62,375 bases of DNA from Bryobacterales bacterium (GCA_947446025.1 CANFEY010000023.1:1-62375), one strand, 5' to 3'; positions 48,412 to 57,176 are shown, counted from the stretch's first letter. The notes: generated by a model not told the origin, from the letters alone. Numbers and translations: made by a program.

Positions 48412-49819
48412 CGAACTGCATGAGGAATGTGGAGTCTTCGCCGTCTACGGACACCCGGAAGCGGCTAATCTAGCGTACTTAGGACTCTACGCCCTGCAAC
48501 ATCGCGGGCAGGAAAGCGCGGGCATCGCATCGAGTGACGGCCGCAATACGCATCTGCACCGCGGCATGGGCCACGTGGCGGACCTGTTTACTCCGGAAGT
48601 GCTGGGGCGGCTCCCCGGGGATCACGCTATCGGGCACACGCGCTACTCCACGGCGGGCGATAGCGGCCTGCTGAACGCACAGCCGCTATCGGTGACGTGC
48701 AACAAAGGCAAGATCGCGGTAGCGCACAACGGCAACATCACCAACGCGGCGGAATTACGCCGTGAGCTGGAGCACGACGGGTCGATTTTTCAAACTTCGA
48801 GCGATACGGAAGTCATTCTGCACTTGGTGGCGCGCTCGCGCGAGCGCACGTTGCCGGGAGCGCTGCGAGAAGCGTTGTTGCAACTGGAAGGGGCGTTTTC
48901 ATTAGTCTTCCTGGCCGGCGACCGCATCCTGATCGCGCGCGACCCGCACGGCTTCCGCCCGCTGGCGTTCGGACAGCTGGAAATGTCGGGCGGCCACGTA
49001 TCCAGCGTGTTCGCTTCCGAAACCTGCGCTTTCGACCTGATTGGCGCGGTCTACCTGGGCGACGTCGAGCCGGGGGAAATGGTGATCGTGGGTCCGGAAG
49101 GCCTCACGCGCGAGCGCTACGCACCCAAGCGCGACACGGCGCACTGCGTCTTCGAACACGTCTACTTCGCACGGCCCGATTCCATCGTCTTCGGTCGCTC
49201 CGTTGAAGAGTCCCGTGAGATTCAGGGCCGCAAGCTGGCCCGCGAATGCCCCGCCGACGCTGATATCGTGGTGCCGGTCCCCGACTCCGGCGTGCCCGCG
49301 GCGCTAGGCTACTCTACCGAGTCCGGCATCCCGTACCGCAACGCGCTCATCCGTAACCACTATGTGGGGCGCACCTTCATTGAACCCTCGCAAGCCATCC
49401 GCGACTTCGGCGTGAAGCTGAAGCTGAACCCCGTGCGCCACCTGCTGGAAGGCAAGCGCGTGATCCTGGTGGACGATTCCATCGTGCGCGGCACCACGTC
49501 GCGCAAGCTGGTCCGCATGGTGCGCAGCGCCGGTGCGCGCGAGGTTCACTTGCGCATCTCCTGCCCTCCCACCATCTCGCCCTGCTTCTACGGCGTGGAT
49601 ACACCCAGCGTGGGCGAGCTCATCGCCGCGAACAACTCCATTGAAGAGATCCGCCGTTTCGTGGAGGCGGATTCGCTGGGGTACCTGTCGCTGCCCGCGC
49701 TGCGTGAGTCAGTGGCGGATCACGTGGAGCACAAGTACTGCTACGCCTGCTACACCGGCAACTACCCGACAGAGCTGGTCAACATCGACGAGCTGATGTC
49801 GTCGCGCGAGCGGCGCTAG
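48404..49819 (+). CDS. purF: Amidophosphoribosyltransferase
   Basis: This 471-aa enzyme makes phosphoribosylamine, the first step of purine synthesis. C9 of [12 protein letters not shown] becomes the N-terminal nucleophile after removal of an eight-residue propeptide. The PRPP loop [14 protein letters not shown] is present, and the cysteines in CPPT… and CYACYTGN fit the Fe-S-containing type. It overlaps purL by 8 bases. Confidence 0.93.
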   Translation: MFDELHEECGVFAVYGHPEAANLAYLGLYALQHRGQESAGIASSDGRNTHLHRGMGHVADLFTPEVLGRLPGDHAIGHTRYSTAGDSGLLNAQPLSVTCNKGKIAVAHNGNITNAAELRRELEHDGSIFQTSSDTEVILHLVARSRERTLPGALREALLQLEGAFSLVFLAGDRILIARDPHGFRPLAFGQLEMSGGHVSSVFASETCAFDLIGAVYLGDVEPGEMVIVGPEGLTRERYAPKRDTAHCVFEHVYFARPDSIVFGRSVEESREIQGRKLARECPADADIVVPVPDSGVPAALGYSTESGIPYRNALIRNHYVGRTFIEPSQAIRDFGVKLKLNPVRHLLEGKRVILVDDSIVRGTTSRKLVRMVRSAGAREVHLRISCPPTISPCFYGVDTPSVGELIAANNSIEEIRRFVEADSLGYLSLPALRESVADHVEHKYCYACYTGNYPTELVNIDELMSSRERR

Positions 49820-49864
49820 CAAGAAAAGCTGAGAATTTCTCCTCTATTCTGCAGCTAAGTCGGC

Positions 49865-50149
49865 ATGAGCGAAACGCAACTCACCTTTGTCCTGGCGTCG
49901 GCACCGACCATGCTGACGGTCCTGATCGGAATTCTGCTGAATAACTCCCGCCTGTCGGACGTGCGGACGGACGTGAACGGCCTAAAGGCGGACATGAATC
50001 TGCGGCTCGGGGAACTCCGATCCGACATGAACCGCCAGTTTGCCCAAGTCGACCGCCAGTTCAGCGACTCGCGCGACATTTGGCGTGCCGAGTTGCACCG
50101 TGTGGAAGAAATCCTCGACGCGCGGCTGAAACACCTGGCCGACCGCTAG
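49865..50149 (+). CDS. Small membrane-anchored coiled-coil protein, paralogue 2
   Basis: This 94-aa protein has the same layout as that at 37267-37518: membrane helix (QLTFVLASAPTMLTVLIGILL), then heptads. It has about 11 extra residues in the middle (NLRLGELRSDMN…VDRQF), an addition of one to two heptads, and the same end VEEILDARLKHL. Function unknown. It overlaps the convergent KASIII-like gene by 4 bases. Confidence 0.68.
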   Translation: MSETQLTFVLASAPTMLTVLIGILLNNSRLSDVRTDVNGLKADMNLRLGELRSDMNRQFAQVDRQFSDSRDIWRAELHRVEEILDARLKHLADR

Positions 50150-51048
50150 GAGCGCTCGGCCAACACCGCTCCCCAGTGGAATCCCGCGCCGAAGCCACAG
50201 AAGACTACGGGGCCTTGGACCGAATTCGTCTCCGACCATTCGGAGGCCGCAATTAGCATGGATGCCGACGACGTATTGCCGTAGCTCGCGATGTTGCTGA
50301 AGAATTTCTCGAGGTCAACGCCGAGCGTTTTCGCCACCCGCGTCAGAAGGTTTAGATTGGCCTGGTGGACCATAAAAGCTCCCACTTGCGAGGCCGCGAC
50401 CTGGTTGCGATCCAGCAGCTCCTGAATCACCCCGGGCATCTTGCGCGACGCGTGTAAGATGACGTTGAGGCCGTTCATGGTGAGCGTGCCATCGGACTTC
50501 AGGTCGTCGCGATACTGGCCGTCGCTGTGCAGCACGGCGTCGATCAAACGCCACGGGCCGGGGTCGCGCGAGATCAGGGCTGCTCCCGCACCATCGCCGA
50601 AGAGGATCGCTGTGTTGGGGTCGCCGCCGATAAGCGCGGACATTTTTTCGCTGGCAATCAGCAGCACGTTGCCGTGCGCCTCGGCCAGACGCATGGCTAG
50701 CGCGAGTCCGAAGACGCTGCCGGCGCTGGCGATGGGCAGGTCGAGCGCGGGCGTGTTTTCGAGGCCGAGCTTATGCGCCACTTCGGCGGCGGGTCCGGGA
50801 AAGCCGGTGGCTCCGCTGCCGCTGGCTAGGATCAGTAGTCCAACCTCGCGCGAATCGCGCAGGCAGTCCTCGGCTGCGAGCACGGCCATGTCGGCGATAC
50901 TCTCATCCGCCACCGCGTAGCGACGTTCGCGGATGCCGGAGGCGTTTTCGATCCACTCCGCGGTGCGGTCGAAGCGCGCGGCGAGTTCGGCGTTGGTCAC
51001 CACGCGCTCCGGCAGGTAGCGCCCGAAGCGGTGCAGATAGGCGCTCAT
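50146..51048 (-). CDS. FabH-like (KASIII) acyltransferase with Ser at the catalytic Cys position
   Basis: This 300-aa thiolase-fold protein matches beta-ketoacyl-ACP synthase III in the C-terminal half: FMVHQANLN with H228, SNIASYGNTSSAS with N258, GFGAGFHWGA. At the nucleophile position it has ALDLPIASAGSVF, giving S108 where FabH has Cys. Ser variants such as the DpsC type act as acyltransferases or priming enzymes, so normal fatty acid initiation is unlikely. It is translationally coupled (ATGA) to the acyl carrier protein. Confidence 0.82.
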   Translation of the reverse strand: MSAYLHRFGRYLPERVVTNAELAARFDRTAEWIENASGIRERRYAVADESIADMAVLAAEDCLRDSREVGLLILASGSGATGFPGPAAEVAHKLGLENTPALDLPIASAGSVFGLALAMRLAEAHGNVLLIASEKMSALIGGDPNTAILFGDGAGAALISRDPGPWRLIDAVLHSDGQYRDDLKSDGTLTMNGLNVILHASRKMPGVIQELLDRNQVAASQVGAFMVHQANLNLLTRVAKTLGVDLEKFFSNIASYGNTSSASMLIAASEWSETNSVQGPVVFCGFGAGFHWGAVLAERS

Positions 51049-51281
51049 TTCGAATCGAGATACGCCTCAATGCGCGCGATGGAATCAAACTTGCGCGGGT
51101 TCAGGTCGGCGTCGGGGACCTTGATAGCGAAGGCCTGTTCAATGGCGCTCACCAGATCGGGAAGCGCGAAGGAATCAAGCAGTCCGCTTTCAAACAACGA
51201 CTCATCCTCGTCAGCCGGGGCGGGCTTTCCGGCCACATCTTGGATCAACTTGCGGAGCTTATCGGTTCGGGACTCAGGCAC
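51045..51281 (-). CDS. Acyl carrier protein
   Basis: This 78-aa ACP has the phosphopantetheine Ser at about S37 in ESGLLDSFALPDLV, with the usual four-helix pattern. The GTG at 51281 fits the normal ACP length; a longer frame to 51353 would run into the divergent fliW start. Overlap with the KASIII-like gene (ATGA) marks a dedicated pair. It is not the housekeeping AcpP by sequence (LDS-F instead of DSL) and context. Confidence 0.78.
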   Translation of the reverse strand: MPESRTDKLRKLIQDVAGKPAPADEDESLFESGLLDSFALPDLVSAIEQAFAIKVPDADLNPRKFDSIARIEAYLDSK

Positions 51282-51329
51282 GATTCCAGTCTGACACGAG
51301 CGGCCCCCGGATTGCAGTATTTCGTGTAG

Positions 51330-51758
51330 ATGCCACGTGTACAGACAGAACAATTCGGCGAGTTGGAATATTCAGAGGATGCGGCGCTGCTCTTCCCTCG
51401 GGGCTTGCCAGGGTTTGAGGCGGCGCGGCGCTTTGTGCTGCTGGACGACGCGGAATTGGCTCCGCTGGTGCACTTGCAAAGCCTGGAAATAGGGGGCTTA
51501 TGCTTTCTGGCGCTGCCGGTGCGGAGCATTGAGCCGGAGTACGAAACCGCACTGACGGGTGAGGATCGGGAGGTGCTGGGGCGTGGTCCGACGCTGGACC
51601 TGGCGCTGCTTTCGGCGGATCACGAGGGCAGCCTCAGCGCCAATTTGTTGGCACCCGTCGTCATCGATTTGGCGACGCGGCGGGCCGTGCAGGCGGTGCG
51701 GGCGGACTCGCGGTACTCGTACCGGCATTCGTTGTCTGAGGTGCCTGTATGCTCGTGA
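51330..51758 (+). CDS. fliW: Flagellar assembly factor FliW
   Basis: This 142-aa protein has the FliW features FGELEYSEDAALLFPRGLPGFE near the N-terminus, then YRHSLSEVP near the end. FliW binds flagellin and antagonises CsrA, so flagellin translation follows export. It overlaps csrA by 10 bases and lies two genes upstream of the flagellin, the classic order. Confidence 0.9.
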   Translation: MPRVQTEQFGELEYSEDAALLFPRGLPGFEAARRFVLLDDAELAPLVHLQSLEIGGLCFLALPVRSIEPEYETALTGEDREVLGRGPTLDLALLSADHEGSLSANLLAPVVIDLATRRAVQAVRADSRYSYRHSLSEVPVCS

Positions 51759-52003
51759 TCCGGCGGCGGGTGGGCGAGACCTTGTTAATAGGCGACGAGG
51801 TTGAAGTGGAGGTGCTGGAGGCAGGCAGCACGCAAGTGAAGCTGGGAATTCGCGCGCCGCGGTCGGTGGGGGTGGTGCGGAAGGAGATCCGCGTGGTGGG
51901 GGAACAGAACCAAGCGGCCGCCCGGCCTATTTTGGTGCCGGAGCTCAAGGAAATCCTAAAACAATTCAAGAAGCCCGACGCTTCTCCGATAAGCCCCGTG
52001 TAA
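51749..52003 (+). CDS. csrA: Carbon storage regulator CsrA
   Basis: This 84-aa CsrA has MLVIRRRVGETLLIGDEVEVEVLE, QVKLGIRAP and VVRKEI, with the conserved GxxAP and Arg of the RNA-binding face. It binds GGA motifs in mRNA leaders and represses translation. The last 25 residues are a non-conserved tail. It overlaps fliW; flagellin follows 49 bases later. Confidence 0.92.
   Translation: MLVIRRRVGETLLIGDEVEVEVLEAGSTQVKLGIRAPRSVGVVRKEIRVVGEQNQAAARPILVPELKEILKQFKKPDASPISPV
51985..51992 (+). promoter_or_regulatory. Possible flagellar sigma factor -10 element before flagellin
   Basis: The sequence tccgataa at 51985-51992 matches the sigma-28 -10 consensus gCCGATAA, inside the 3' end of csrA. A start site 7-8 bases later would give a leader of about 50 bases containing both GGA sites. 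No good -35 match was found at the expected distance, so this is tentative. Confidence 0.35.
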
Positions 52004-52010
52004 GAAGCAC

Positions 52011-52026
52011 CGGGAAAGGATTCCCG
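52011..52026 (+). promoter_or_regulatory. Hairpin with GGA loop, probable CsrA binding site
   Basis: A perfect 6-bp stem (cgggaa 52011-52016, ttcccg 52021-52026) presents the loop agga at 52017-52020. A GGA in a hairpin loop is the canonical CsrA target. A second GGA lies at 52042-52044 within the flagellin Shine-Dalgarno, 24 bases downstream, as in the hag leader of Bacillus. Confidence 0.62.
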
Positions 52027-52039
52027 AGTCGCACAATCT

Positions 52040-52047
52040 AAGGAGAG
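52040..52047 (+). promoter_or_regulatory. Flagellin Shine-Dalgarno with second GGA motif
   Basis: The run aaggagag precedes the flagellin GTG start by about 8 bases. It contains GGA, so CsrA bound here and at the upstream hairpin would occlude the ribosome. Confidence 0.6.
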
Positions 52048-52052
52048 AAACA

Positions 52053-55000
52053 GTGGCATTTGCAATCAATACCAACGTAGCCTCGCTGCAAGCACAGAAC
52101 AGCTTGCGCGTAACCGGCGACCTGCAATCGAAGACGATTAACCGTGTGACCTCGGGCTTGCGCATCGTGGCCTCGGGCGATGACGCGGCGGGCTTGGCGA
52201 TCGCCAACACCTACCGTTCGGACGGCGCGGTTCTTGCGCAAGGCGTTCGCAACGCCAATGACGGCCTCAGCCAACTGCAAACCGCGGACGGCGGCATCAA
52301 CAACATTTCGCAGCTTCTCGATCGTGCGCGCACCCTGGCGACGCAGTCTGCTTCCGGTGCGTTTACCGGTGACCGCAGCGTGCTGAACTCGGAGTTCGGC
52401 AGCGTGATCACGGAAATCGACCGGCAGGCGCAGGCCATTGGCTTGAATACGGGCGGGCAATTTGCGAAAGCCCTGAGCGTGTTCATCGGCGGCGGCCAGT
52501 CCTCGAACGGCGTCAGTGCGACGACGAACGGGTCGGTTTCGCTCGATCTGAGCCGTTCTTCGGTGGATTCCTCGAGCCTGGGCTTGAAGGGCGTGCAGGC
52601 GACGGGCGTGACGGGCACCGACATCGGGTCGGGTTCGGCGGCCACCAGCTTGTCGGCGATCCTGGGCAACACGGCGAACAGCGGGTCGGTCTCGACGCCG
52701 GGGTTCACCACGTTTGTCATCAAGGGACCGGGCTTTGACGGAAACGGCGTGAAGCTGTCGGTGAACACGGCGAATTTGGGCGGCACCTCGGATCTGGCGG
52801 CGGCGGTGAATGCCGCGATTTCGGCGGCGGGCAACGGCGGCACGCAGCAGGCCACGGCATTTAAGAATGCGAACGTGCTCGCGTCGATCACCACCGATTC
52901 CACCGGCAAGCAGCAGTTGGCGTTCAAGAGTTCCACTACGGCGTTCCAGGTGCAGGCTGGGGACCGTCAAGCGAACGCGTTGCTGGGCAACTTCGAGCGC
53001 AACGCGGCGGCGACGGGGACCGATACCGCAGCCTATGTAAACACGACCACGGACAACCTTCTGTGGTTCAAGTTCGACGGCGGCGCGCAGATCAACGTCA
53101 CGTTGACCACGCAGGCGGCAGGGACCTCAAAGGGCCAGATCGCGAAGGAATTGAACGCGAACGCGAACTTCGCTCTGGCGGCCACTGCGTCCATCGAAGG
53201 CAACCAGCTGATCATCAAGAGCAAGGGCAACTCGGCCACCTCTTCGGTCGAAGTGGTCACGACGAACCTAAATACCACGCTCGGTCTGTCCGGCACGGCC
53301 ACGGCGGCGGCGGCTTCGACGGGCGCGGCGCTGAAGGTTCAGGATCAGGGCGTCGGCAGCATCGACGCGCGGGCGAACATCATCGCCACCGATACGGCCG
53401 CGACCAAGACGATTGCCACCGGTGCCAACGCCATCAGTTTGACGGTTGGCTCCAGCGGCGCGCAGACTCTGTCGCTCAATTTGGGCACCACGTTGACCAA
53501 GGCGCAGATCGTGACCGATATCAACGCCAAGATCGCCGCCAACGGCAACTTCACCGGCAACAATACGGTGACCGCGAAGCTGGTGGACAACCAGGTGGTC
53601 TTCGAGGCCGGCAAACAAGGCCAGACGATTTCCGTAAACGCGGTGGCGAGCGACGCCTATACGGCGCTCGGCCTGACGGCGGGCACTTCTTCCACCACCC
53701 ATAAGGCCGTGGCTTCCGACTCGATCACCCTGCGCTTCCAAGGCAGCGGTCTGACCAGCCCGGTGGACATCACCTTGAACACTCTGGTGGCGGGCACCAC
53801 CACGACGGCGGACTTGCTGGCCGATTTGCAGACGAAGATCTCCAATTCCGGCGCATTGAACGGGGCGGGAATCTCGCTCTCCACCTCCGCAGTGGGCAAC
53901 AACCTGGTGTTCACCTCGAGCAAGGGCGAACAGTTCCAGGTGCTAGCCACAGGAGACAGCTCGAACTTGCTGGGTCTGGGCAGCCACCTCTCGGGTGCCA
54001 GCGGCGCGGTGGACTACACGACCATCACCGCCGGTACTGCTTATTCGACCAGTGGACACGCCGGCACAGTGAGCTTTCAAGCGTCGCTGAACGGCGAGTC
54101 TTCGAGCGTCAACGCCTTCTCGGCAAACCTGGCAGCGGGCGATGCCACGGCGGCGACGCGCACCAGCACGGTGGTCTACGCTGCCGGTGTGGTCGACTTG
54201 ACCGGCGGTGCCAACCTCACGCTCCGTGTCGATGGCGGTGCCTCGTTCAACGTGGCTTTGGGAACCAGCGCCACCACTCCCATCGCGACCATTCTCACCG
54301 CGATCAACGCTGCTTCAACCACCGCTGGCCATGGCAACATTGCTTCGTTGAACGGGTCTGGCAACTTGGTGCTCACCTCGAATACCAAAGGCTCGAGCAG
54401 CAGCCTTGAAGTGGTCAACGTCGCGGGCGGTTCCGACGCCGAAACCCTGACGGCCCTCGGTTTGGGTGCCGGCGGTTTGGTCTCCAACGGTGCCAACGCT
54501 TCGGCGGCCAACGTCGTGCAGCAGTTGAATGACTCGATTGCTGGTGACGCCGAACTGGTGAAGGCGGGCCTCACAGCCTCGCTCGATACCGGCAAGGTGG
54601 TGATCTCCTCCAGCAACGGAACCTACTTCCGCCTCAACGCCTTCGGATCGGGCGACGCCGGGTTCACCCGCAACGGTGCCACCTTCACGGGCAACACCCA
54701 GGGCGCGGCCCCGACCACTTCGCCTTACTTCAACTCGCAGGGCGCGGATGCCTCCTCGGCGCTGGCCTACACCGACCGGTTGTACGGCAGCGACGATCAG
54801 ACCATCTCCATCTCGGCCAACGACGCCAGCGGCGTGAAGCACTCGCTCTCGGTGAACCTGCAGAACGATACCACCGCGCGCAGCCAGTCCATCGATCAGG
54901 CGCTCAGCAGCATCAACAGCGCTCTGCAGCAGTCGAACGATTCCACCCTGAACCGCGTCGTCGCGGTGAAGGAAGAATCGGGGGGCGTGCAGTCGATCCG

Positions 55001-55421
55001 CTTCCTGAGCACCGTCCGGGGCTTCCAGGTCACGGTCGGTTCCTCGCCGAACTCCACCGGCGTCACGCCGCCGTCCGGTAACCAGAGCACCGCTACCACG
55101 GTGGGCGAGGGTGCCAACGCCGACATCGGCGACCAGGCGAGCGCGCAGTCCGCTGTCGCGGCTCTCGCTACCGCGGTGAACCTGCTCGGTAAAGCCCAAG
55201 CCGTCGTCGGCCGGGGTCAGAACCAGTTCGCGTTCGCCATCAACCTGGCCCAGTCCCAGCTCACCAACCTGGCTGCCGCCGAATCCCGTATCCGCGACGC
55301 GGATCTGGCCGCTGAATCCGCCAACTTAACCAAGTCGCAGATTCTGCTCCATGCCGGTATCGCGGCACTGGCGCAAGCCAACTCCGCTCCGCAGCAGGTG
55401 CTGTCGCTGCTGAGAGGCTAG
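52053..55421 (+). CDS. fliC: Giant flagellin
   Basis: This 1122-aa flagellin is about twice to three times the usual length. The N-terminal D0/D1 (residues 1 to about 150: FAINTNVASLQAQNSL, RVTSGLRI…DDAAGLAIAN) and C-terminal D1/D0 (about 1025-1122: RIRDADLAAESANLTKSQIL, ending QVLSLLRG) are canonical. Between them lies about 870 residues rich in Ala, Gly, Ser and Thr and without Cys. It holds about six related modules, starting near 52704, 53056, 53427, 53718, 54214 and 54798. These resemble the Flagellin-IN fold seen in FliD. The start is GTG. Confidence 0.92.
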   Translation: MAFAINTNVASLQAQNSLRVTGDLQSKTINRVTSGLRIVASGDDAAGLAIANTYRSDGAVLAQGVRNANDGLSQLQTADGGINNISQLLDRARTLATQSASGAFTGDRSVLNSEFGSVITEIDRQAQAIGLNTGGQFAKALSVFIGGGQSSNGVSATTNGSVSLDLSRSSVDSSSLGLKGVQATGVTGTDIGSGSAATSLSAILGNTANSGSVSTPGFTTFVIKGPGFDGNGVKLSVNTANLGGTSDLAAAVNAAISAAGNGGTQQATAFKNANVLASITTDSTGKQQLAFKSSTTAFQVQAGDRQANALLGNFERNAAATGTDTAAYVNTTTDNLLWFKFDGGAQINVTLTTQAAGTSKGQIAKELNANANFALAATASIEGNQLIIKSKGNSATSSVEVVTTNLNTTLGLSGTATAAAASTGAALKVQDQGVGSIDARANIIATDTAATKTIATGANAISLTVGSSGAQTLSLNLGTTLTKAQIVTDINAKIAANGNFTGNNTVTAKLVDNQVVFEAGKQGQTISVNAVASDAYTALGLTAGTSSTTHKAVASDSITLRFQGSGLTSPVDITLNTLVAGTTTTADLLADLQTKISNSGALNGAGISLSTSAVGNNLVFTSSKGEQFQVLATGDSSNLLGLGSHLSGASGAVDYTTITAGTAYSTSGHAGTVSFQASLNGESSSVNAFSANLAAGDATAATRTSTVVYAAGVVDLTGGANLTLRVDGGASFNVALGTSATTPIATILTAINAASTTAGHGNIASLNGSGNLVLTSNTKGSSSSLEVVNVAGGSDAETLTALGLGAGGLVSNGANASAANVVQQLNDSIAGDAELVKAGLTASLDTGKVVISSSNGTYFRLNAFGSGDAGFTRNGATFTGNTQGAAPTTSPYFNSQGADASSALAYTDRLYGSDDQTISISANDASGVKHSLSVNLQNDTTARSQSIDQALSSINSALQQSNDSTLNRVVAVKEESGGVQSIRFLSTVRGFQVTVGSSPNSTGVTPPSGNQSTATTVGEGANADIGDQASAQSAVAALATAVNLLGKAQAVVGRGQNQFAFAINLAQSQLTNLAAAESRIRDADLAAESANLTKSQILLHAGIAALAQANSAPQQVLSLLRG

Positions 55422-55431
55422 TCCTAACCCC

Positions 55432-55455
55432 GGCCCGGGGAGCGATCCCCGGGCC
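55432..55455 (+). terminator. Flagellin terminator hairpin 1
   Basis: A perfect 9-bp stem ggcccgggg/ccccgggcc encloses a 6-base loop, 10 bases after the flagellin stop. No T-run follows. Confidence 0.6.
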
Positions 55456-55462
55456 ACAAACG

Positions 55463-55514
55463 CACTTCGGGCCACGCTGACGATCCACCAGATCGCGTCG
55501 CGTGGCCCGAAGTG
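55463..55514. terminator. Long inverted repeat after flagellin
   Basis: Fifteen-base arms (55463-55477 and 55500-55514, cacttcgggccacgc and its complement) pair perfectly around a 22-base loop that itself can form a small cgatc/gatcg stem. It lies between the convergent flagellin and FliT-like genes and may terminate both. Confidence 0.6.
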
Positions 55515-55592
55515 TTTCTAGCCCTGGGGTTTCTAGCCCTGGGCTTCTGGCCTGATGTTTCCGGCCCGGTGTTTCTAGCCTTGGTGTTTCTA
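55515..55592. repeat. Tandem repeat, about six 14-15 bp units
   Basis: The motif tttcta(gcccTgg) or close variants starts at about 55515, 55530, 55544, 55558, 55572 and 55587. On the minus strand each full unit contains a TAG, and the last unit overlaps the stop codon of the FliT-like gene. It appears to be amplification of sequence around that stop. Confidence 0.6.
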
Positions 55593-55826
55593 GCCTTCGA
55601 TGTCGAAAAGCGCCATTTGCCGCAGCCGGGAACTCTCCATGCCTGTTTCCCGGATGAGCTCGCGCAGCAGCTGCGCCGTCAATTCCCCCGCCGCATGGAT
55701 TCCAGGAGTAGGAAGCTCGCCGCGCGTAAGCGCCTCGGCGCGGGCCGCCAGTGCGGTAGCGAGCGCATCTAAATCCCGCGCCCGAGCAGCTTCCAGCGCC
55801 GCTGCGCTCGATTCTTCGAGGTTCAT
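55590..55826 (-). CDS. FliT/FlgN-like flagellar chaperone (probable)
   Basis: This 78-aa all-helical protein has a heptad-like Ala/Leu/Arg pattern (ALEAARARDLDALATALAARAEAL), reminiscent of the FliT or FlgN chaperones that hold FliD or hook-associated proteins. It directly follows fliD by 6 bases. The family match is by pattern and context only. Confidence 0.55.
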   Translation of the reverse strand: MNLEESSAAALEAARARDLDALATALAARAEALTRGELPTPGIHAAGELTAQLLRELIRETGMESSRLRQMALFDIEG

Positions 55827-55832
55827 GTGGGG

Positions 55833-57176
55833 TTAGCCCTGCTGCTTGCCGTACAGCACTACGTTCAGGCCCTGCAAACTGGCCTTGACAACGTTCTGTT
55901 GGCTTTCGAGCGATGCCAGTAGAGAATCCGCCTGCTGCAACTTCAGCGCCATGCCGCGCTGCATCACCGTGAGCCGGTCCGTCAGCGCCGAGATCTGCTT
56001 CTGTAGCGCGGCATCGACGCGGTCGAGCCCCTGCTGCTCCAGCTTAATCAGCCCGCTGATCGGATCGCTGAACTGGCGTAGCCCGCCGGCAAATTTGCCC
56101 AGCCCGGTAGCAGAATTGTTCAGAAACGTAAACGCGTGCGACAACTGGTCACTGGTCAGCCCGTCGAGCACCTTGGAGTCAAACGTCATCGTACCCTTGC
56201 TGTCAAAGGTGATGCCGACTTCCGTCAGGCCCCTGATCGAGCCGCTCGACGCCCGATGCGACGCCATTTGCCGGAGTTGACCGCTCAGTTGGGTGACGAG
56301 CGAATTTCCGCTCAACAACCCCGCAGCCGAACCAATCTGCGAGTTGAGTTGCCCACGCACCGTATTAAAACTGTCGGCGAAATTGGACAGCGCGGACGCC
56401 AGCTCCGCGCGCGCGCTCGCGAGCGTCAACTGCGTCGCGGTGTTGGTTTCACTCAATACCGTGAACGACAGCCCAGGCACCACGCTGTTCACCAGGTTGT
56501 GCGACTGCCGCACTTCGATCCCATTCAGATGGAACACCAAGTCCGATCCCTGATTGTCGGTGGTCAGCAGATTCGTGTTCGCTCCACCCGGGGCATCGCG
56601 CAATTGCAGAGCCTTCGCCCCGGGGGCGTTGGCTGAGACGGAAATGAAGTTTCCACCCGCCGTCGTCAGGATCGAGGCGGTCACGCCCGCGCCCAACGTG
56701 TTGATCTTGTCCCGCAACCCAACCAGCGTATTGTTGGTCAACGTGAAATCGAACTGCTCCGAGCCGACCACCAACCGGAAGTCGCCCGTAGACCCGACCT
56801 GGGTCGCCCCGGAATCCGCATACCCGGCCGGGCTCCGCTCCGCCGCAGCCACGGCGATCGACGTAACCGAGTTGATCGTATAGGACGCCGCCGATGTCGC
56901 GCCCGCATTCACCACGCTCACCACTGTGGGCCGCGAACTGGTGGCCGTCAGTCCTTGGTTGTCCGCAGTCGCCCCAAGTGCTTCCAGACTCGCCGCCAAC
57001 CCGCTCACGCCCGCCGAGACGCTGCTCAGCAGCGCCTTCTTCTGGAGCGCATCCCCGGTGCGGTTCTGCAACGCGGTGATCGGCAACTGCGCGATCTTTA
57101 CAGCCCGTTCCATGATCGACTGGAAATCATTCGAAAACTGGCTTACGCCAGTAAATGCAAGCGGAGTGAAACTCAT
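55833..57176 (-). CDS. fliD: Flagellar cap protein FliD
   Basis: This 447-aa protein fits FliD (HAP2). The N-terminal region has coiled-coil potential; middle DFRLVVGSEQFDFTL…GLRDKIN…NFISVSANAPGA matches the Flagellin-IN repeat; the C-terminal region has VGITFDSKGTMTFD and the final heptads QQADSLLASLESQQNVVKASLQGLN. It caps the filament and promotes flagellin folding. Confidence 0.85.
   Translation of the reverse strand: MSFTPLAFTGVSQFSNDFQSIMERAVKIAQLPITALQNRTGDALQKKALLSSVSAGVSGLAASLEALGATADNQGLTATSSRPTVVSVVNAGATSAASYTINSVTSIAVAAAERSPAGYADSGATQVGSTGDFRLVVGSEQFDFTLTNNTLVGLRDKINTLGAGVTASILTTAGGNFISVSANAPGAKALQLRDAPGGANTNLLTTDNQGSDLVFHLNGIEVRQSHNLVNSVVPGLSFTVLSETNTATQLTLASARAELASALSNFADSFNTVRGQLNSQIGSAAGLLSGNSLVTQLSGQLRQMASHRASSGSIRGLTEVGITFDSKGTMTFDSKVLDGLTSDQLSHAFTFLNNSATGLGKFAGGLRQFSDPISGLIKLEQQGLDRVDAALQKQISALTDRLTVMQRGMALKLQQADSLLASLESQQNVVKASLQGLNVVLYGKQQG

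Noticed and set aside
53063-53704. Alternative frame within the flagellin
   Set aside because: The flagellin frame is continuous for 1122 codons; the alternate is the +1 shadow of repeats.
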